Notes: generated by a model not told the origin, from the letters alone. A stretch of DNA of 64,000 nt from Levilactobacillus namurensis (GCF_032197885.1 NZ_CP134159.1:682001-746000), one strand, 5' to 3'. Positions 41,115-50,162 are shown, counted from the first letter of the stretch. Program-made: numbers and translations.

Positions 41115-41288
41115 TTAAGGCTTGAGCTTGGTAATCTTGCCGGCGTCGATCTGTTTTAAGATGTGCTTGGCCTCTTCAATTCGGGAATCACACAGGAAGC
41201 GCATGGAACTGTTGTGGTCCGCTTCCGCCTGCTTCATCTGGTCGGTCAGAAACTCAATTTCATCCTTTAAATACGCGACTAAATCCAT
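41115..41288 (-). CDS. 57-residue charged helical protein
   Basis: MDLVAYLKDEIEFLTDQMKQ, then HNSSMRFLCDSRIEEAKHIL. Coiled-coil-like, no membrane part. GATGGGGGCAA precedes the ATG, and a terminator follows. Function unknown; small conserved helical proteins of this sort occur in lactobacilli. Confidence 0.6.
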   Translation of the reverse strand: MDLVAYLKDEIEFLTDQMKQAEADHNSSMRFLCDSRIEEAKHILKQIDAGKITKLKP

Positions 41289-41402
41289 GATTTGCCCCCA
41301 TCTTCGTTAGTGTTACGAACGGCCCGCAAACGACCGTTGGCGTTAGATTCATTGTACCAGAGATTGCGTGATAAGTAACTTGATTGGTGCGGGGTCAATG
41401 TG

Positions 41403-41431
41403 TTTACAGGTTACTTAAAAAGCGGTAGCAT
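41403..41431 (+). promoter_or_regulatory. Promoter of the MDR transporter gene
   Basis: TTTACA, 17-bp spacer, TAGCAT, about 55 bases before the ATG. Confidence 0.5.
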
Positions 41432-41486
41432 GGATACCAGTTAAGAATGTTTCTAAATGGGAGAGATATTTGAGGGAGTGGATTAG

Positions 41487-42902
41487 ATGAACGAACAATC
41501 AGTCGACTTACAGGGTCGACCGTACCATCGGATGGCGTTTATTTGGACCTTACTGGCGGGGACCTTCACCATGTCGATCAGTCAATCGTCATTGTCAACG
41601 GCTTATCCCACGTTGATGAAGTACTTTGGCGTTCCCGCCTCAACGATTCAATGGTTGACCACCGGGTTCATGTTGGTGATGGTGGTCATGATGCCGGTTA
41701 GTCCGTGGTTGTTGAATAATTTACGGTTTCCGGTGCTATTTATCAGTATGTTGGCCTTATTCGACGTCGGGACGTTTATTATTTACTTAGCCACGAGTTT
41801 CCCCACGATGATGGTCGGCCGGGTCATGGAAGCCATGGCTGTCGGGGTCATGTTCCCGTCGTATCAATCCGTGATGCTACAGATCACACCGGAGGAAAAA
41901 CGGGGTGGCGTGATGGGCCTCGCCGGGCTGGTCATGGGTTCCGCATTAGCCGTGGGACCGATCATCTCGGGAATCGTGTTGCGCTACACCACCTGGCAGG
42001 GACTGTTCGTAGTCTTCATGGCCATTATTACGGTCGTGTTCTTGGTGGCCTGGAAGACCATTAAGAACGTGATGCCGCAAAAGACGTCGCGCCTGGATTA
42101 CCTGTCCGTGATTGGAAGCCTAGGTTTTATCGGGATTCTCTATGTCATCAACCAGATTGGTAAGACGGGAGTCAACTGGGGCCTAGAAGGCACAATCTTA
42201 GTGGTCAGCTTACTCCTAGTGGCTTACTTTGTTTGGCGGCAATTTCACGTGGCGGAACCGCTCTTGGAGTTGCGGGTCCTCAAGACGTTTAACTTTGACT
42301 TAGCCGCCCTCTTAACGGGGACGTCGTACATCGCGTTGATTGTGGTCACGATTATCTTCCCGTTGTACTACCAGACGGTGCTGGGCCTATCACCCTTTGC
42401 GTCCGGGATGTCGTTGGTTCCCGGGGCCATCCTCTTAAGCCTGTTGAACCCGTTAACGGGGCGGTTGGCGGATAAGATTGGCTTCAAGGCCACCATGCTC
42501 ACCGGGATGGGCATGATCGTCCTAGGCTGGGCGTTGCTGGCCGGGATTGGCGGGAAGCAGCCACTAGTCATCATGATTCTGATTGCTGCGCTGATTGAAG
42601 GCGGGAACGCCTTCGTGATGATGCCGGCGGTCACGTTGGGGGCCAACTCCTTACCGGATCATCTGATTCCCCACGGAACAGCCGTGATCACCACGGTCCG
42701 GCAAATTGCCGGGTCTACCGGGGTTGCGGTGGCCACGTTGATTCTGGCCATGGTGACCCAGAGCCACCTGTCCTTGGGCAGTATGGCTGCGCGGTTAGCC
42801 GGGTATCGGGCCGTCTTCATCACGTTTTTAGCCGTGTCCATTGTCGGCTTTATCTTTGCGGCGATGTTGCGGGATGGTCGGAAGACCAAGTCTCAAGCTT
42901 AA
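41487..42902 (+). CDS. MFS multidrug efflux transporter, DHA2 (14-TM) type
   Basis: 471 residues, about 14 hydrophobic segments. DHA2 motifs: AGTFTMSISQSSLSTAYPTL in TM1, WLTTGFMLVMVVMMPVSPWL, motif C-like GLAGLVMGSALAVGPIISG in TM5, and RLADKIGFKATMLTGMGMIV (motif A-like). It exports drugs or other toxic compounds with proton antiport. No regulator adjoins it. Terminator downstream. Confidence 0.87.
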   Translation: MNEQSVDLQGRPYHRMAFIWTLLAGTFTMSISQSSLSTAYPTLMKYFGVPASTIQWLTTGFMLVMVVMMPVSPWLLNNLRFPVLFISMLALFDVGTFIIYLATSFPTMMVGRVMEAMAVGVMFPSYQSVMLQITPEEKRGGVMGLAGLVMGSALAVGPIISGIVLRYTTWQGLFVVFMAIITVVFLVAWKTIKNVMPQKTSRLDYLSVIGSLGFIGILYVINQIGKTGVNWGLEGTILVVSLLLVAYFVWRQFHVAEPLLELRVLKTFNFDLAALLTGTSYIALIVVTIIFPLYYQTVLGLSPFASGMSLVPGAILLSLLNPLTGRLADKIGFKATMLTGMGMIVLGWALLAGIGGKQPLVIMILIAALIEGGNAFVMMPAVTLGANSLPDHLIPHGTAVITTVRQIAGSTGVAVATLILAMVTQSHLSLGSMAARLAGYRAVFITFLAVSIVGFIFAAMLRDGRKTKSQA

Positions 42903-42916
42903 ATCTTTAATCACGC

Positions 42917-42965
42917 AAAATCACCACTAAGCGCTATCGTTGTCTGCGTTTAGTGGTGATTTTTT
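42917..42965. terminator. Terminator between convergent genes
   Basis: AATCACCACTAA pairs with TTAGTGGTGATT, then T-run. Confidence 0.85.
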
Positions 42966-42987
42966 AGGTCCTGATGAAACAGTGAAA

Positions 42988-43809
42988 TCAGTGAGTCTCT
43001 GCGAAACCGCGCCGGCCACCGGGCTTAGGGATCTGGTTCTGCATCATCACGCTGAAACCACCGTCGATGGCGAGACTCGTGGCGTTTACGTAACTGGACC
43101 GGTCACTAGCTAGGAATAAGATGGCGTTGGCGATATCATCCGTGGTGCCAATGCGCTTGCTGGCGGTCAGGGCCTTCCGCCCGTTTTCCACGGCCGGGTC
43201 GGCGTAGAAGGCAGCGGACATCGGTGTCTTGACCAGGCAAGGTTCGAGGACATTACTCCGGATGCCGAACATCCCCCATTCAGCGGCGACCTGCTTGGAG
43301 AGCATGTTCACCCCGGCCTTACTGGTACTGTAAGCGCCACTGTAAGTTTCGGGGATGTCACTGGCCACCGTTGAGATATGGACGAAGGTACCGTGTTGTT
43401 GTTGGATCATCAGTTTACCGAACTCATGGGTGATGAGGTAGTAGCCGTTGAGGTTCACGTCTAAGACTTGTTTCCAGGTCGCGTAGTCGAGGTCTTCGAG
43501 GGGGTCGAACTTAAGGATGCCGGCCGTATTGATGACCACGTCGACCCGGCCAAAGGTGGCTTGGACTTGTTGAACGGCTTGTTGGACGCTACTTTCCTTG
43601 GTGACGTCGCAATTGATCGCCAGTGCGGCGATGTGGTCGTCGTTCATCAATTTGGTGACCAGTTCTGCCGTTTTGTCAGGGTCTTGATCCAACGCGACCA
43701 CGGTAGCTTGGTGGGCGGCGAGGGCTTCACAGATTTTGGCTCCCATTCCCCCAATAGCGCCGGTAACCACGCAGACCTTATCTTTTAATTCCAACCAATC
43801 AGCTGCCAT
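42988..43809 (-). CDS. SDR-family oxidoreductase
   Basis: 273 residues. Cofactor loop CVVTGAIGGMGAKICEAL (TGxxxGxG), VVINTAGILKFDPLEDLDYA (NAG), catalytic Ser in HISTVASDIPETYSGA and YSTSKAG (Tyr, Lys). A normal classical SDR, NAD(H) preference suggested by VVALDQDPDK. It is the last gene of a LysR-flanked cluster with a shikimate dehydrogenase-like enzyme and an MFS carrier, so the substrate may be a cyclic polyol or keto acid; this is inference. Confidence 0.83.
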   Translation of the reverse strand: MAADWLELKDKVCVVTGAIGGMGAKICEALAAHQATVVALDQDPDKTAELVTKLMNDDHIAALAINCDVTKESSVQQAVQQVQATFGRVDVVINTAGILKFDPLEDLDYATWKQVLDVNLNGYYLITHEFGKLMIQQQHGTFVHISTVASDIPETYSGAYSTSKAGVNMLSKQVAAEWGMFGIRSNVLEPCLVKTPMSAAFYADPAVENGRKALTASKRIGTTDDIANAILFLASDRSSYVNATSLAIDGGFSVMMQNQIPKPGGRRGFAETH

Positions 43810-43845
43810 TTTAGAGAACTTCCTTTCTGGTTTATGATTCGTAAC

Positions 43846-44679
43846 TTAAGGCATCGGTACGCCGGTCCAGAGCTTGAAGGCGGCGGCTCCTTGATTATGG
43901 AGCATGCCTTGTCCGTTGATGATGTGGGCGACCTGAGCGTGTTGGGCCACGGTCATCAACTTGGTCGTGGCGGGGGCGTAGACGGTATCGAAGACGGTCA
44001 TGTTTGGGTGGAACCAAGTGGGGTCATCGACTAACGTCTGGTCGATCAACTTCCCCATGCCTAGGCCGGTCGCGTCCGCGTAAATGTCCGATTCAGCGAT
44101 GGCGGCTTGGAATTGGTCCCGGTCTTCTAGTGGGTAGAAGGTGGCGTGACAAGCCGTCTGGTCATTAATGACCTGGACGATGTGTTTCGCGTTGGCGACG
44201 GAGGGGTCGTTGATATTGAAGACGTTGAGGGTCTGGACCCCGGCTAGAGCTGCTTGGATGGCAATGGGGGTCCCCGCACCGCCAATCCCAGCTAGGGTCA
44301 TGGTCGTGCCGGTCAAGTCAACCTGATTGTCGGCCAATGAATCTACGAAGCCGATACCGTCGGTGGTGTAGCCGGTTAAGCGGCCATCGTGGTTGACGAT
44401 AGTGTTGACAGCGCCCACTAATTTCGCCGTCTGATCAAGATGGTCGAGGAGCGGAATCACAGCCTGTTTGAAGGGCATGGAGACACTGGCGCCTAACATC
44501 TTGAAAGCGCGGATGGCTTGGACGGCAGCGGCCAATTGGTCGGGTTCCACGTCAAAGGCCAAGAAGCGTGCGTTGAGTTTTGCCGCATCAAAAGCGGTGT
44601 TGTGCAGGGCTGGCGATTTAGAATGGCCAGCCGGGTGGGCGATGAGGCCCACTAATTTAGTATGTCCATCAATTTCCAT
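43846..44679 (-). CDS. Shikimate/quinate dehydrogenase family protein (AroE/YdiB-like)
   Basis: 277 residues. Substrate loop GLIAHPAGHSKSPALHNTAF, catalytic Lys in GASVSMPFKQAVIPLLDHL, VGAVNTIVNHDGRLTGYTTD with the paired Asp in TTDGIGF, the nucleotide loop LAGIGGAGTPIA and C-terminal GQGMLHNQGAAAFKLWTG. In place of the usual NVTxPxK it has SMPFK. The genomic setting (transporter, SDR, LysR; no other aro genes) favours a catabolic or electron-sink role on shikimate or quinate over aromatic biosynthesis. Confidence 0.83.
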   Translation of the reverse strand: MEIDGHTKLVGLIAHPAGHSKSPALHNTAFDAAKLNARFLAFDVEPDQLAAAVQAIRAFKMLGASVSMPFKQAVIPLLDHLDQTAKLVGAVNTIVNHDGRLTGYTTDGIGFVDSLADNQVDLTGTTMTLAGIGGAGTPIAIQAALAGVQTLNVFNINDPSVANAKHIVQVINDQTACHATFYPLEDRDQFQAAIAESDIYADATGLGMGKLIDQTLVDDPTWFHPNMTVFDTVYAPATTKLMTVAQHAQVAHIINGQGMLHNQGAAAFKLWTGVPMP

Positions 44680-44682
44680 AAG

Positions 44683-45912
44683 TTAATGACCTCCATTTTC
44701 AGTGTGCCGACCAATCCCTTGATGCATTAGGTAAAGGTCGATTAGGATACCGACCACTGCGACACCGATTGCGACCAGATAGGAGCCATAATAGGCGTGC
44801 GCGCCGGCGTTGGCGTGCATGGTAAGTGTGGCAATCTGGGGACCAATCAGCGCCCCAATGGCGTAGCCAAAGAACATGATGCCATAATTGGTCCCAGAGA
44901 ACTTAGCGCCAAAGGTTTTGCCGGTCAAGGTCGGGAAGACCACCAAGACCCCGCCAAAGGATGCGCCTAAGATGATCAGAAAGACCGTGAACAGGGCGAT
45001 CCCGGTAGCCAAACGTAGCCCCGCCAAGCCGATGATGGTTAGGCAGAGGATGAGGAAGAGGGTCTTGGTCTCGCCTAAATGGTCGACGGCCCGACCGGTA
45101 ATCATGCGGCCAAAGAAGTTGGCTAAGGTGTTGACCACCACGAAGTTAGCCGCCACGATGGGGGTTAGCGCCAACTGAACTTGGGCAATCGCTGAGAGGG
45201 ACCCAATCAACATGATGCCGGCCGTGCACGCGATAGCGAACAACGCAAGAAGTAACCAGAAGGTCAGGGACCGCATCATTTCTTTAGGAGATTTCCCAGT
45301 CTGTGCGGGTTCGGTTGTAGTTGTGGTTGGCGTCTCGGGTGAAGCCATCAGCCAGCCGACTAACCAGACCAAGACTAAGTAAGTGGCGCCGATTGTCATG
45401 AGGCCGGCGGCGCCCATAGTTGCGCAGAGCCAGGCGCCGGCTTTGGCTAAGACCAGTGGTCCTAAGGAAGCGGCTCCGAGGAGCAATCCAGAAATCGTTC
45501 CCCGTTTTTCGGGAAACCACTTCAGGGTGGTCAGCAAAGCGGGGTTATAGAGTAGCCCGTTCCCAGTTCCCGCTAGGATACCGATGGAAAAATACAGAAA
45601 CCAGAGGCTGTGGGCGAAGGCCCCCAGGAACCATCCCAGGCCAAAGATGGCACCGCCAACGTACATGAGTTTTTTAGGGGAAGAGTGGTCGATAATCCGA
45701 CCGGAAATAATACCAAAAGCGGCCATAAAGAATTGATAAATGGTCAAGGTCAGGGCAACTTGGGAAGCCGTTGCGCCAGTGGCTTGAACCAGAGTATTGG
45801 CGAAGACCGAAAAGGCGGCCGAAGCCGAGCAACAGAAGATGATGATAAACGCTGCGGTAAAGACTAAGCGCCGTTGACCGGAGACTTGAGTCGGGAGATG
45901 AGTTGTTTCCAT
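44683..45912 (-). CDS. MFS transporter, OFA (oxalate/formate antiporter)-like
   Basis: 409 residues from the ATG at 45912 (METTHLPTQVSGQRRLVFTA), which has AGGTGG upstream; an earlier in-frame ATG lacks this. Twelve membrane helices. TLTIYQFFMAAFGIISGRII and GRMITGRAVDHLGETKTLFL are motif A-like loops. OFA members move small organic acids. Its stop is three bases from the next start, so it is co-transcribed with the dehydrogenase gene; uptake of a cyclic hydroxy acid is plausible. Confidence 0.8.
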   Translation of the reverse strand: METTHLPTQVSGQRRLVFTAAFIIIFCCSASAAFSVFANTLVQATGATASQVALTLTIYQFFMAAFGIISGRIIDHSSPKKLMYVGGAIFGLGWFLGAFAHSLWFLYFSIGILAGTGNGLLYNPALLTTLKWFPEKRGTISGLLLGAASLGPLVLAKAGAWLCATMGAAGLMTIGATYLVLVWLVGWLMASPETPTTTTTEPAQTGKSPKEMMRSLTFWLLLALFAIACTAGIMLIGSLSAIAQVQLALTPIVAANFVVVNTLANFFGRMITGRAVDHLGETKTLFLILCLTIIGLAGLRLATGIALFTVFLIILGASFGGVLVVFPTLTGKTFGAKFSGTNYGIMFFGYAIGALIGPQIATLTMHANAGAHAYYGSYLVAIGVAVVGILIDLYLMHQGIGRHTENGGH

Positions 45913-45955
45913 ATAAAATGCACCACCTAATTGAATTGACAAGATTTATTCCAAT

Positions 45956-45969
45956 GAGAAAGCGCTCTC
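45956..45969. promoter_or_regulatory. Possible cre-like palindrome
   Basis: GAGAAAGCGCTCTC is a perfect 14-bp palindrome with the cre core AAAGCGCT; outer bases deviate from the CcpA consensus. It lies about 45 bases before the MFS start. Confidence 0.4.
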
Positions 45970-46028
45970 TTCACAGATTATGGTAGGCTAGACTTAAGCT
46001 AAAAACCAATACTGATTTGGAAATATCT

Positions 46029-46043
46029 ATAGCCTGAAGCTAT
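46029..46043. promoter_or_regulatory. LysR-type operator (T-N11-A)
   Basis: ATAGC-CTGAA-GCTAT is a perfect inverted repeat of T-N11-A form in the divergent region between the LysR gene and the transporter operon. Confidence 0.7.
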
Positions 46044-46077
46044 CAGTTATCGAAAAGCCAATAGGGGGGATCCACCC

Positions 46078-46962
46078 GTGAATTTAAACCAATTACGTTA
46101 TTTTGTCTGTATCGGTCAGCTGGAGAATTACACCCAGGCCGCCGCAAGGTTACGCGTGAGTCAGCCGAGTCTTAGTAAGGCCATGGCACGGCTGGAAGAG
46201 GAATTGCAACTGGTCTTGTTTCGTAAGCAGGGGCGGCACGTGACCCTGACGGCGACGGGACAACAGCTGTTAAAGGTGGTAACCCAGAGCCTGCATGGGT
46301 TAGACACGGGGATTGCTGACTTGCAAGCCCAACAGGCCCACCAACCGATTACGCTCCGGGTGGGGTGTATTCCCACCGTGATTGGGACCTACTTACCCCG
46401 GGTTTTACATCAGTTTGAAGTACAACGGACCGGTCAGGTACGCTTCGAGCTCCACAGCGTCCCTAGTGAAGCCGTTCAGCAGGGGTTGCAGGCGGGAACC
46501 TATGATTTGGGGATTGCGGCGACCGACAAGCACCATTCGGGATACCACGACCTGCCCCTCTTAAAGCAAGCCTTCATCGTGATCGTAGCGCCCAATCATC
46601 CGTTGGCCCAAAGGACGACGGTGACCTTAGCAGATCTAGCGTCTCAGCACGTGTTGACGTATGACCCCCAACTCTTGATTGGTCAGAAGGTCCAGCGAAT
46701 CTTAGCGGAAGCTGACTTACCCCACCCCTTAGACGTCACGGCAGTGTATCCCGACGAATTATCGATTGCGGGGATGGTGCAAGCCTCCCAAGATGTGGGA
46801 TTGGTGGCCGATACATTATATTTGGCAGCCTTTGATGTGAAGAAGTTAGCGGTCACGATTCCGGCTGATTTACGGGTCATCTCGGCCAGTTATCGGACCG
46901 ATAATCCCCACCGAGAAGTGCTCCGGGACCTGTTTACACTTTTCCAGCAGTCAACGCAGTGA
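46078..46962 (+). CDS. LysR-family regulator
   Basis: 294 residues from GTG 46078 with AGGGGGGAT upstream. N-terminal winged HTH: MNLNQLRYFVCIGQLENYTQ, AAARLRVSQPSLSKAMARLE. The C-terminal part is a periplasmic-binding-like effector domain (VGCIPTVIGTYLPRVLHQFE). It is divergent from the MFS-dehydrogenase-SDR operon, with a LysR box between, so it most likely activates that operon on sensing the substrate. It is the CynR/CidR-like type. Confidence 0.9.
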   Translation: MNLNQLRYFVCIGQLENYTQAAARLRVSQPSLSKAMARLEEELQLVLFRKQGRHVTLTATGQQLLKVVTQSLHGLDTGIADLQAQQAHQPITLRVGCIPTVIGTYLPRVLHQFEVQRTGQVRFELHSVPSEAVQQGLQAGTYDLGIAATDKHHSGYHDLPLLKQAFIVIVAPNHPLAQRTTVTLADLASQHVLTYDPQLLIGQKVQRILAEADLPHPLDVTAVYPDELSIAGMVQASQDVGLVADTLYLAAFDVKKLAVTIPADLRVISASYRTDNPHREVLRDLFTLFQQSTQ

Positions 46963-47033
46963 GAAGTCGCTTTCATCTGACGGCGAAATGGGCTAAAATC
47001 ATGACAAGGAAACGATAAGAGAGGGGCTTTTCT

Positions 47034-48758
47034 ATGACAGAACCAGCAGCAATTGATTTACCAGCGTTTTACGCAAACCCAGACCGAAGTGTTGCCGTGC
47101 TGAATTACAACGCACGGTTTATTACCAGTATCTTTGATCTGGTCAATAGCGATGAGCTGGCCGCATTTATCAAACTTTTCTTGGATGAACAACAGACGCG
47201 AGTTCCCGAGGACGCCGATCCCGCTACCACCTTTAACCGGGTCGACGCAACGACCTATGTCGCAACGCTGAAGGGAATCTTGACCAATCAGCCCAACGTC
47301 TATGACCGTTATCCGGCTGCTGAGATTCTGGCTAGTATCGAAGACCTGTACTCGTACTACCGGTCCTATCTCCGGGTAGCCACGATGTCAACGCAACATA
47401 ACGACGTGGTCTCAGCCGAGTTCATGACCATCGACCAGCACTTCAACGAGTTAGTGATTCGGTTATACCGGACAATTGAAGAGAAGCTGCAAGGCCACGC
47501 CAACCACGTTTACCGGCAGACCAGTGCCGCTTCGAGCGCCTGTGTCCTCTTGCAAAAGTTGGCTTGGCCGATGCCGGCGGGGTACGAAGCGTTAGGCAAC
47601 ATCCGCTTCTTGACCCGCTTGATGTTACGGCCACCAATGATGTTGCACACCAAGAGTAATAAGCGTAAGGGTCGTTTCACGGCCAGTCAGGTCAACCCGC
47701 TGACCAACTTTACCGGGGATGCGCGTGACTGGTACTGCTACCCCGCCAAGATTGGGACCAGCTTGGCTTACCTGTACTTCCACCGGGATTACCTGGCATC
47801 GGGGTTAGCTTTGGCCAACTTGTTCCAGCTAGCTGATGAGTCTGAAGTAACCGGGAAAAAGCCGGACCTGATTCTGCTGTTCGGGTCTCCCAGTGCGCAA
47901 GGCGATACCGATCCCGAGAACGGGCATTATTACTATGATGCCGCCAACCAGTTATATGTGGGTCAGGTTCCGTACAATGATCAGACCACGTACTTCGGGT
48001 ACATGAAGAAGATCTGCCTGACGTTGCACAACTTGCATCAGATCGACCAAGGACGCTTGCCGATTCACGGGTCCATGGTCAAGATCACCTTCGCTAACGG
48101 GGTGGAGAAGACGGTGGTCTTCTTCGGCGACTCCGGAGCGGGGAAGTCGGAATCCATCGAGGCCCTACAGACGGTGGCTGACGAAAAGATTGCCAATATT
48201 GAAACGATTTTTGATGACATGGGCAGCTTCACGTTACAGCCGGGCGGCCAAGGCATCTATGCGCAAGGCACTGAAACGGGGGCCTTCGTTCGGTTGGATG
48301 ATTTGAGTAGTGAAGTGGCCTTTAATAACATGGACCGGGGGATCTACATGAACCCGGAACAGAAGAATGCGCGGGTCATCATCCCGGCCAATACCTGGAA
48401 ACGGGTCGTGGCCCATCACGAGATCGATATGTGGGTCTACGCGAACAACTACGATGATGCGGTGGGAATTCACCAGTTCACGGACCAGGCCGCAGCCAAA
48501 GCGACGTTCATTGCCGGCAAGCGTAAGGCACTGGGGACTACGGATGAAGTGGGGATGAGTACCACCTTCTTCGCCAACCCGTTTGGTCCCGTTCAAGAAG
48601 AGGCGGCGACCCGACCAATCATTGACGCGGTCTTTGACCAACTCTTTAAGGACCAGGTCTATGTGGGCGAAATCTACACGCACTTAGGCAACGACAAGTC
48701 CCAAGACAAGTTGAACGAGTCGGCCAAGGAACTCTTAGATGTCTTGATGCACCACTAG
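47034..48758 (+). CDS. PEPCK/HPr kinase-like P-loop protein
   Basis: 574 residues. The C-terminal half carries a kinase site: LPIHGSMVKITFANGVEKTV, then FFGDSGAGKSESIEAL (P-loop, about residues 364-379), TIFDDMGSF and GAFVRLDDLSSE. The GDSGAGKSE form is closer to HPr kinase (GxSGxGKSE) than to ATP-PEPCK (GLSGTGKT). The N-terminal about 200 residues are helical and unlike PEPCK. Such proteins are often labelled phosphoenolpyruvate carboxykinase in lactobacilli, but the PEPCK reaction is not secured. GAGAGGGGCTT precedes the ATG, and a small gene follows in the same operon. Confidence 0.7.
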   Translation: MTEPAAIDLPAFYANPDRSVAVLNYNARFITSIFDLVNSDELAAFIKLFLDEQQTRVPEDADPATTFNRVDATTYVATLKGILTNQPNVYDRYPAAEILASIEDLYSYYRSYLRVATMSTQHNDVVSAEFMTIDQHFNELVIRLYRTIEEKLQGHANHVYRQTSAASSACVLLQKLAWPMPAGYEALGNIRFLTRLMLRPPMMLHTKSNKRKGRFTASQVNPLTNFTGDARDWYCYPAKIGTSLAYLYFHRDYLASGLALANLFQLADESEVTGKKPDLILLFGSPSAQGDTDPENGHYYYDAANQLYVGQVPYNDQTTYFGYMKKICLTLHNLHQIDQGRLPIHGSMVKITFANGVEKTVVFFGDSGAGKSESIEALQTVADEKIANIETIFDDMGSFTLQPGGQGIYAQGTETGAFVRLDDLSSEVAFNNMDRGIYMNPEQKNARVIIPANTWKRVVAHHEIDMWVYANNYDDAVGIHQFTDQAAAKATFIAGKRKALGTTDEVGMSTTFFANPFGPVQEEAATRPIIDAVFDQLFKDQVYVGEIYTHLGNDKSQDKLNESAKELLDVLMHH

Positions 48759-48776
48759 TAAAAAGGGGGGCGCACC

Positions 48777-49019
48777 ATGGCTTACCTATCGACCCAAGAT
48801 CAAGATTTGATTTTGCATATTCTTTTGCAGATCGACGACCCGGCCTACGTGGCCCATTTTCAAGATCCTAGTACGGAAGAGGCTTGGCTACAAGCCAATG
48901 AAGCGTTTATCCAGCACGACTTACAACGCTTCTTTCCCCCGACCATCGACACCGCCGATCCGGAGACCTGGCGCTATATTCGGGGCCAGCTCCTGCACGT
49001 GGCGGAGCGTGGTCATTAA
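48777..49019 (+). CDS. Small protein downstream of the PEPCK-like gene
   Basis: 80 residues, MAYLSTQDQDLILHILLQID, acidic, helical, with conserved-looking tryptophans (EEAWLQANE, ETWRYIRGQL). GGGGGG lies before the ATG. The spacing of 18 bases suggests one operon with the P-loop gene. No family recognised. Confidence 0.6.
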   Translation: MAYLSTQDQDLILHILLQIDDPAYVAHFQDPSTEEAWLQANEAFIQHDLQRFFPPTIDTADPETWRYIRGQLLHVAERGH

Positions 49020-49045
49020 CGATTTTAGTCACTAGGCATAAATAT

Positions 49046-49104
49046 CCTAAACGTAAAGGCATAGAAGTTACCTGTGAAGGTGCTTCTATGCCTTTACGTT
49101 TAGG
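49046..49104. repeat. Long perfect inverted repeat (22-bp arms)
   Basis: CCTAAACGTAAAGGCATAGA-AG at 49046-49067 is fully complementary to 49083-49104 with a 15-base loop. No T-run follows on the plus strand, so it is not a textbook terminator. It may stabilise the 3' end of the upstream transcript or be a palindromic repeat element. Confidence 0.8.
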
Positions 49105-49350
49105 CTGAGTTAACGCGTTAATACCCCGGACGTTGAATCTTTTAAGCAAATTTTTTCGCAATGGCTATTTTAATTTAATTATAATCTTTTTCTCATTTTG
49201 TAGCGTCTAGAGTTTTAAACTCGTAAAGCTGTAAATTCATGCTAAATGGTGAATAACGGTATGATTTTAGGCGGAATTTAAGAATGCAGCACTTTAAAGT
49301 CGAACACTTACTCATCTAAATGACAGATAATTTTAATTTGATGTAGTGTG

Positions 49351-49379
49351 TTGACATTAAAATCTAATAAAACTATAGT
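49351..49379 (+). promoter_or_regulatory. Promoter of the AT-rich membrane protein pair
   Basis: TTGACA, 17-bp spacer, TATAGT. The 49105-49434 interval is otherwise AT-rich without genes. Confidence 0.75.
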
Positions 49380-49434
49380 TTAAGCTATCGAGAGCAAATT
49401 GCCAACGATTTAAGGCCTTAGAGGAGGTGCTCAT

Positions 49435-49911
49435 GTGAGAAGATTGAGACGATACTTTGTTAATTTAATACGAGGGACGTTAGCTTTATTGCTAATTTTC
49501 TTATGGAATATTCGAAGGGATGGCTCTCATTGGGTGATTCCAGTAACCTTCTTTACGGGATGGCTGATTATTAGCTGGCTGTTGTTCCCCGTATTACGAG
49601 AACGTTTTTCGAAATTATATGTTAAAAATGATGCGGGGATGACTTCATATAAGACCGCTGCATTAGCTGCCCATCAGGATGATATGCGGCAAAGTCACAA
49701 GGATAGAAGATGGACCTCGAACGGTGTAACGGTTAATCCTTGGGCGTATCAGTCAGGAAATACGCAGAGTACGGATGATATTTTGAATCCAATCTATTTG
49801 TTTTGTGAGCATCTTTTGATTTCAGTAGTTTTTATGTTGCTGGGGCCAGTGATATTGGTCGTGTCTATTTTGGTGAAGCAAGTGAGGAGGGGCGTTCTTC
49901 ATACGAAATAG
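49435..49911 (+). CDS. Membrane protein of unknown function (AT-rich island)
   Basis: 158 residues from GTG 49435 with GAGGAGGTGCTC upstream. Hydrophobic segments at about residues 12-24, 33-52 and 127-150; a hydrophilic middle with many charged and Trp residues (YKTAALAAHQDDMRQSHKDR, NPWAYQSGNT). No family recognised. Codon use and AT content differ from the flanking genes, which suggests transfer. Confidence 0.65.
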   Translation: MRRLRRYFVNLIRGTLALLLIFLWNIRRDGSHWVIPVTFFTGWLIISWLLFPVLRERFSKLYVKNDAGMTSYKTAALAAHQDDMRQSHKDRRWTSNGVTVNPWAYQSGNTQSTDDILNPIYLFCEHLLISVVFMLLGPVILVVSILVKQVRRGVLHTK

Positions 49912-50162
49912 TGAATTACGGTTTCCGATACGGGATTTACGGTCTTTGGATACCTTTAAAGGATAGATATTTTTTACTAGTCCTAATCGCTGTTTCTTCG
50001 CTTTTGTTAGGGGTCCTTAATCCGCCGGTCCAATTGGTGATGGTCACCAAATTACCCGATAATATGATTGGGTTGATTAGGGGGCCTTTTACACGATTAT
50101 TCAAGCAACGATTCCGCCGGGGCCTGCAATTTTCTCAGTGGTTGCCAACGTCTTATCACTAA
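49911..50162 (+). CDS. Small membrane protein, possibly partial
   Basis: 83 residues from GTG 49911, overlapping the previous stop by one base. One clear membrane segment (KDRYFLLVLIAVSSLLLGVL) and a basic C-terminus (RLFKQRFRRGLQFSQWLPTS). It may be a partner of the preceding protein or the remainder of a longer frameshifted gene. AT-rich like its neighbour. Confidence 0.5.
   Translation: MNYGFRYGIYGLWIPLKDRYFLLVLIAVSSLLLGVLNPPVQLVMVTKLPDNMIGLIRGPFTRLFKQRFRRGLQFSQWLPTSYH

Noticed and set aside
45420..45867. Plus-strand ORFs opposite the OFA-like transporter
   Set aside because: Antisense to a twelve-helix transporter frame and without start signals.
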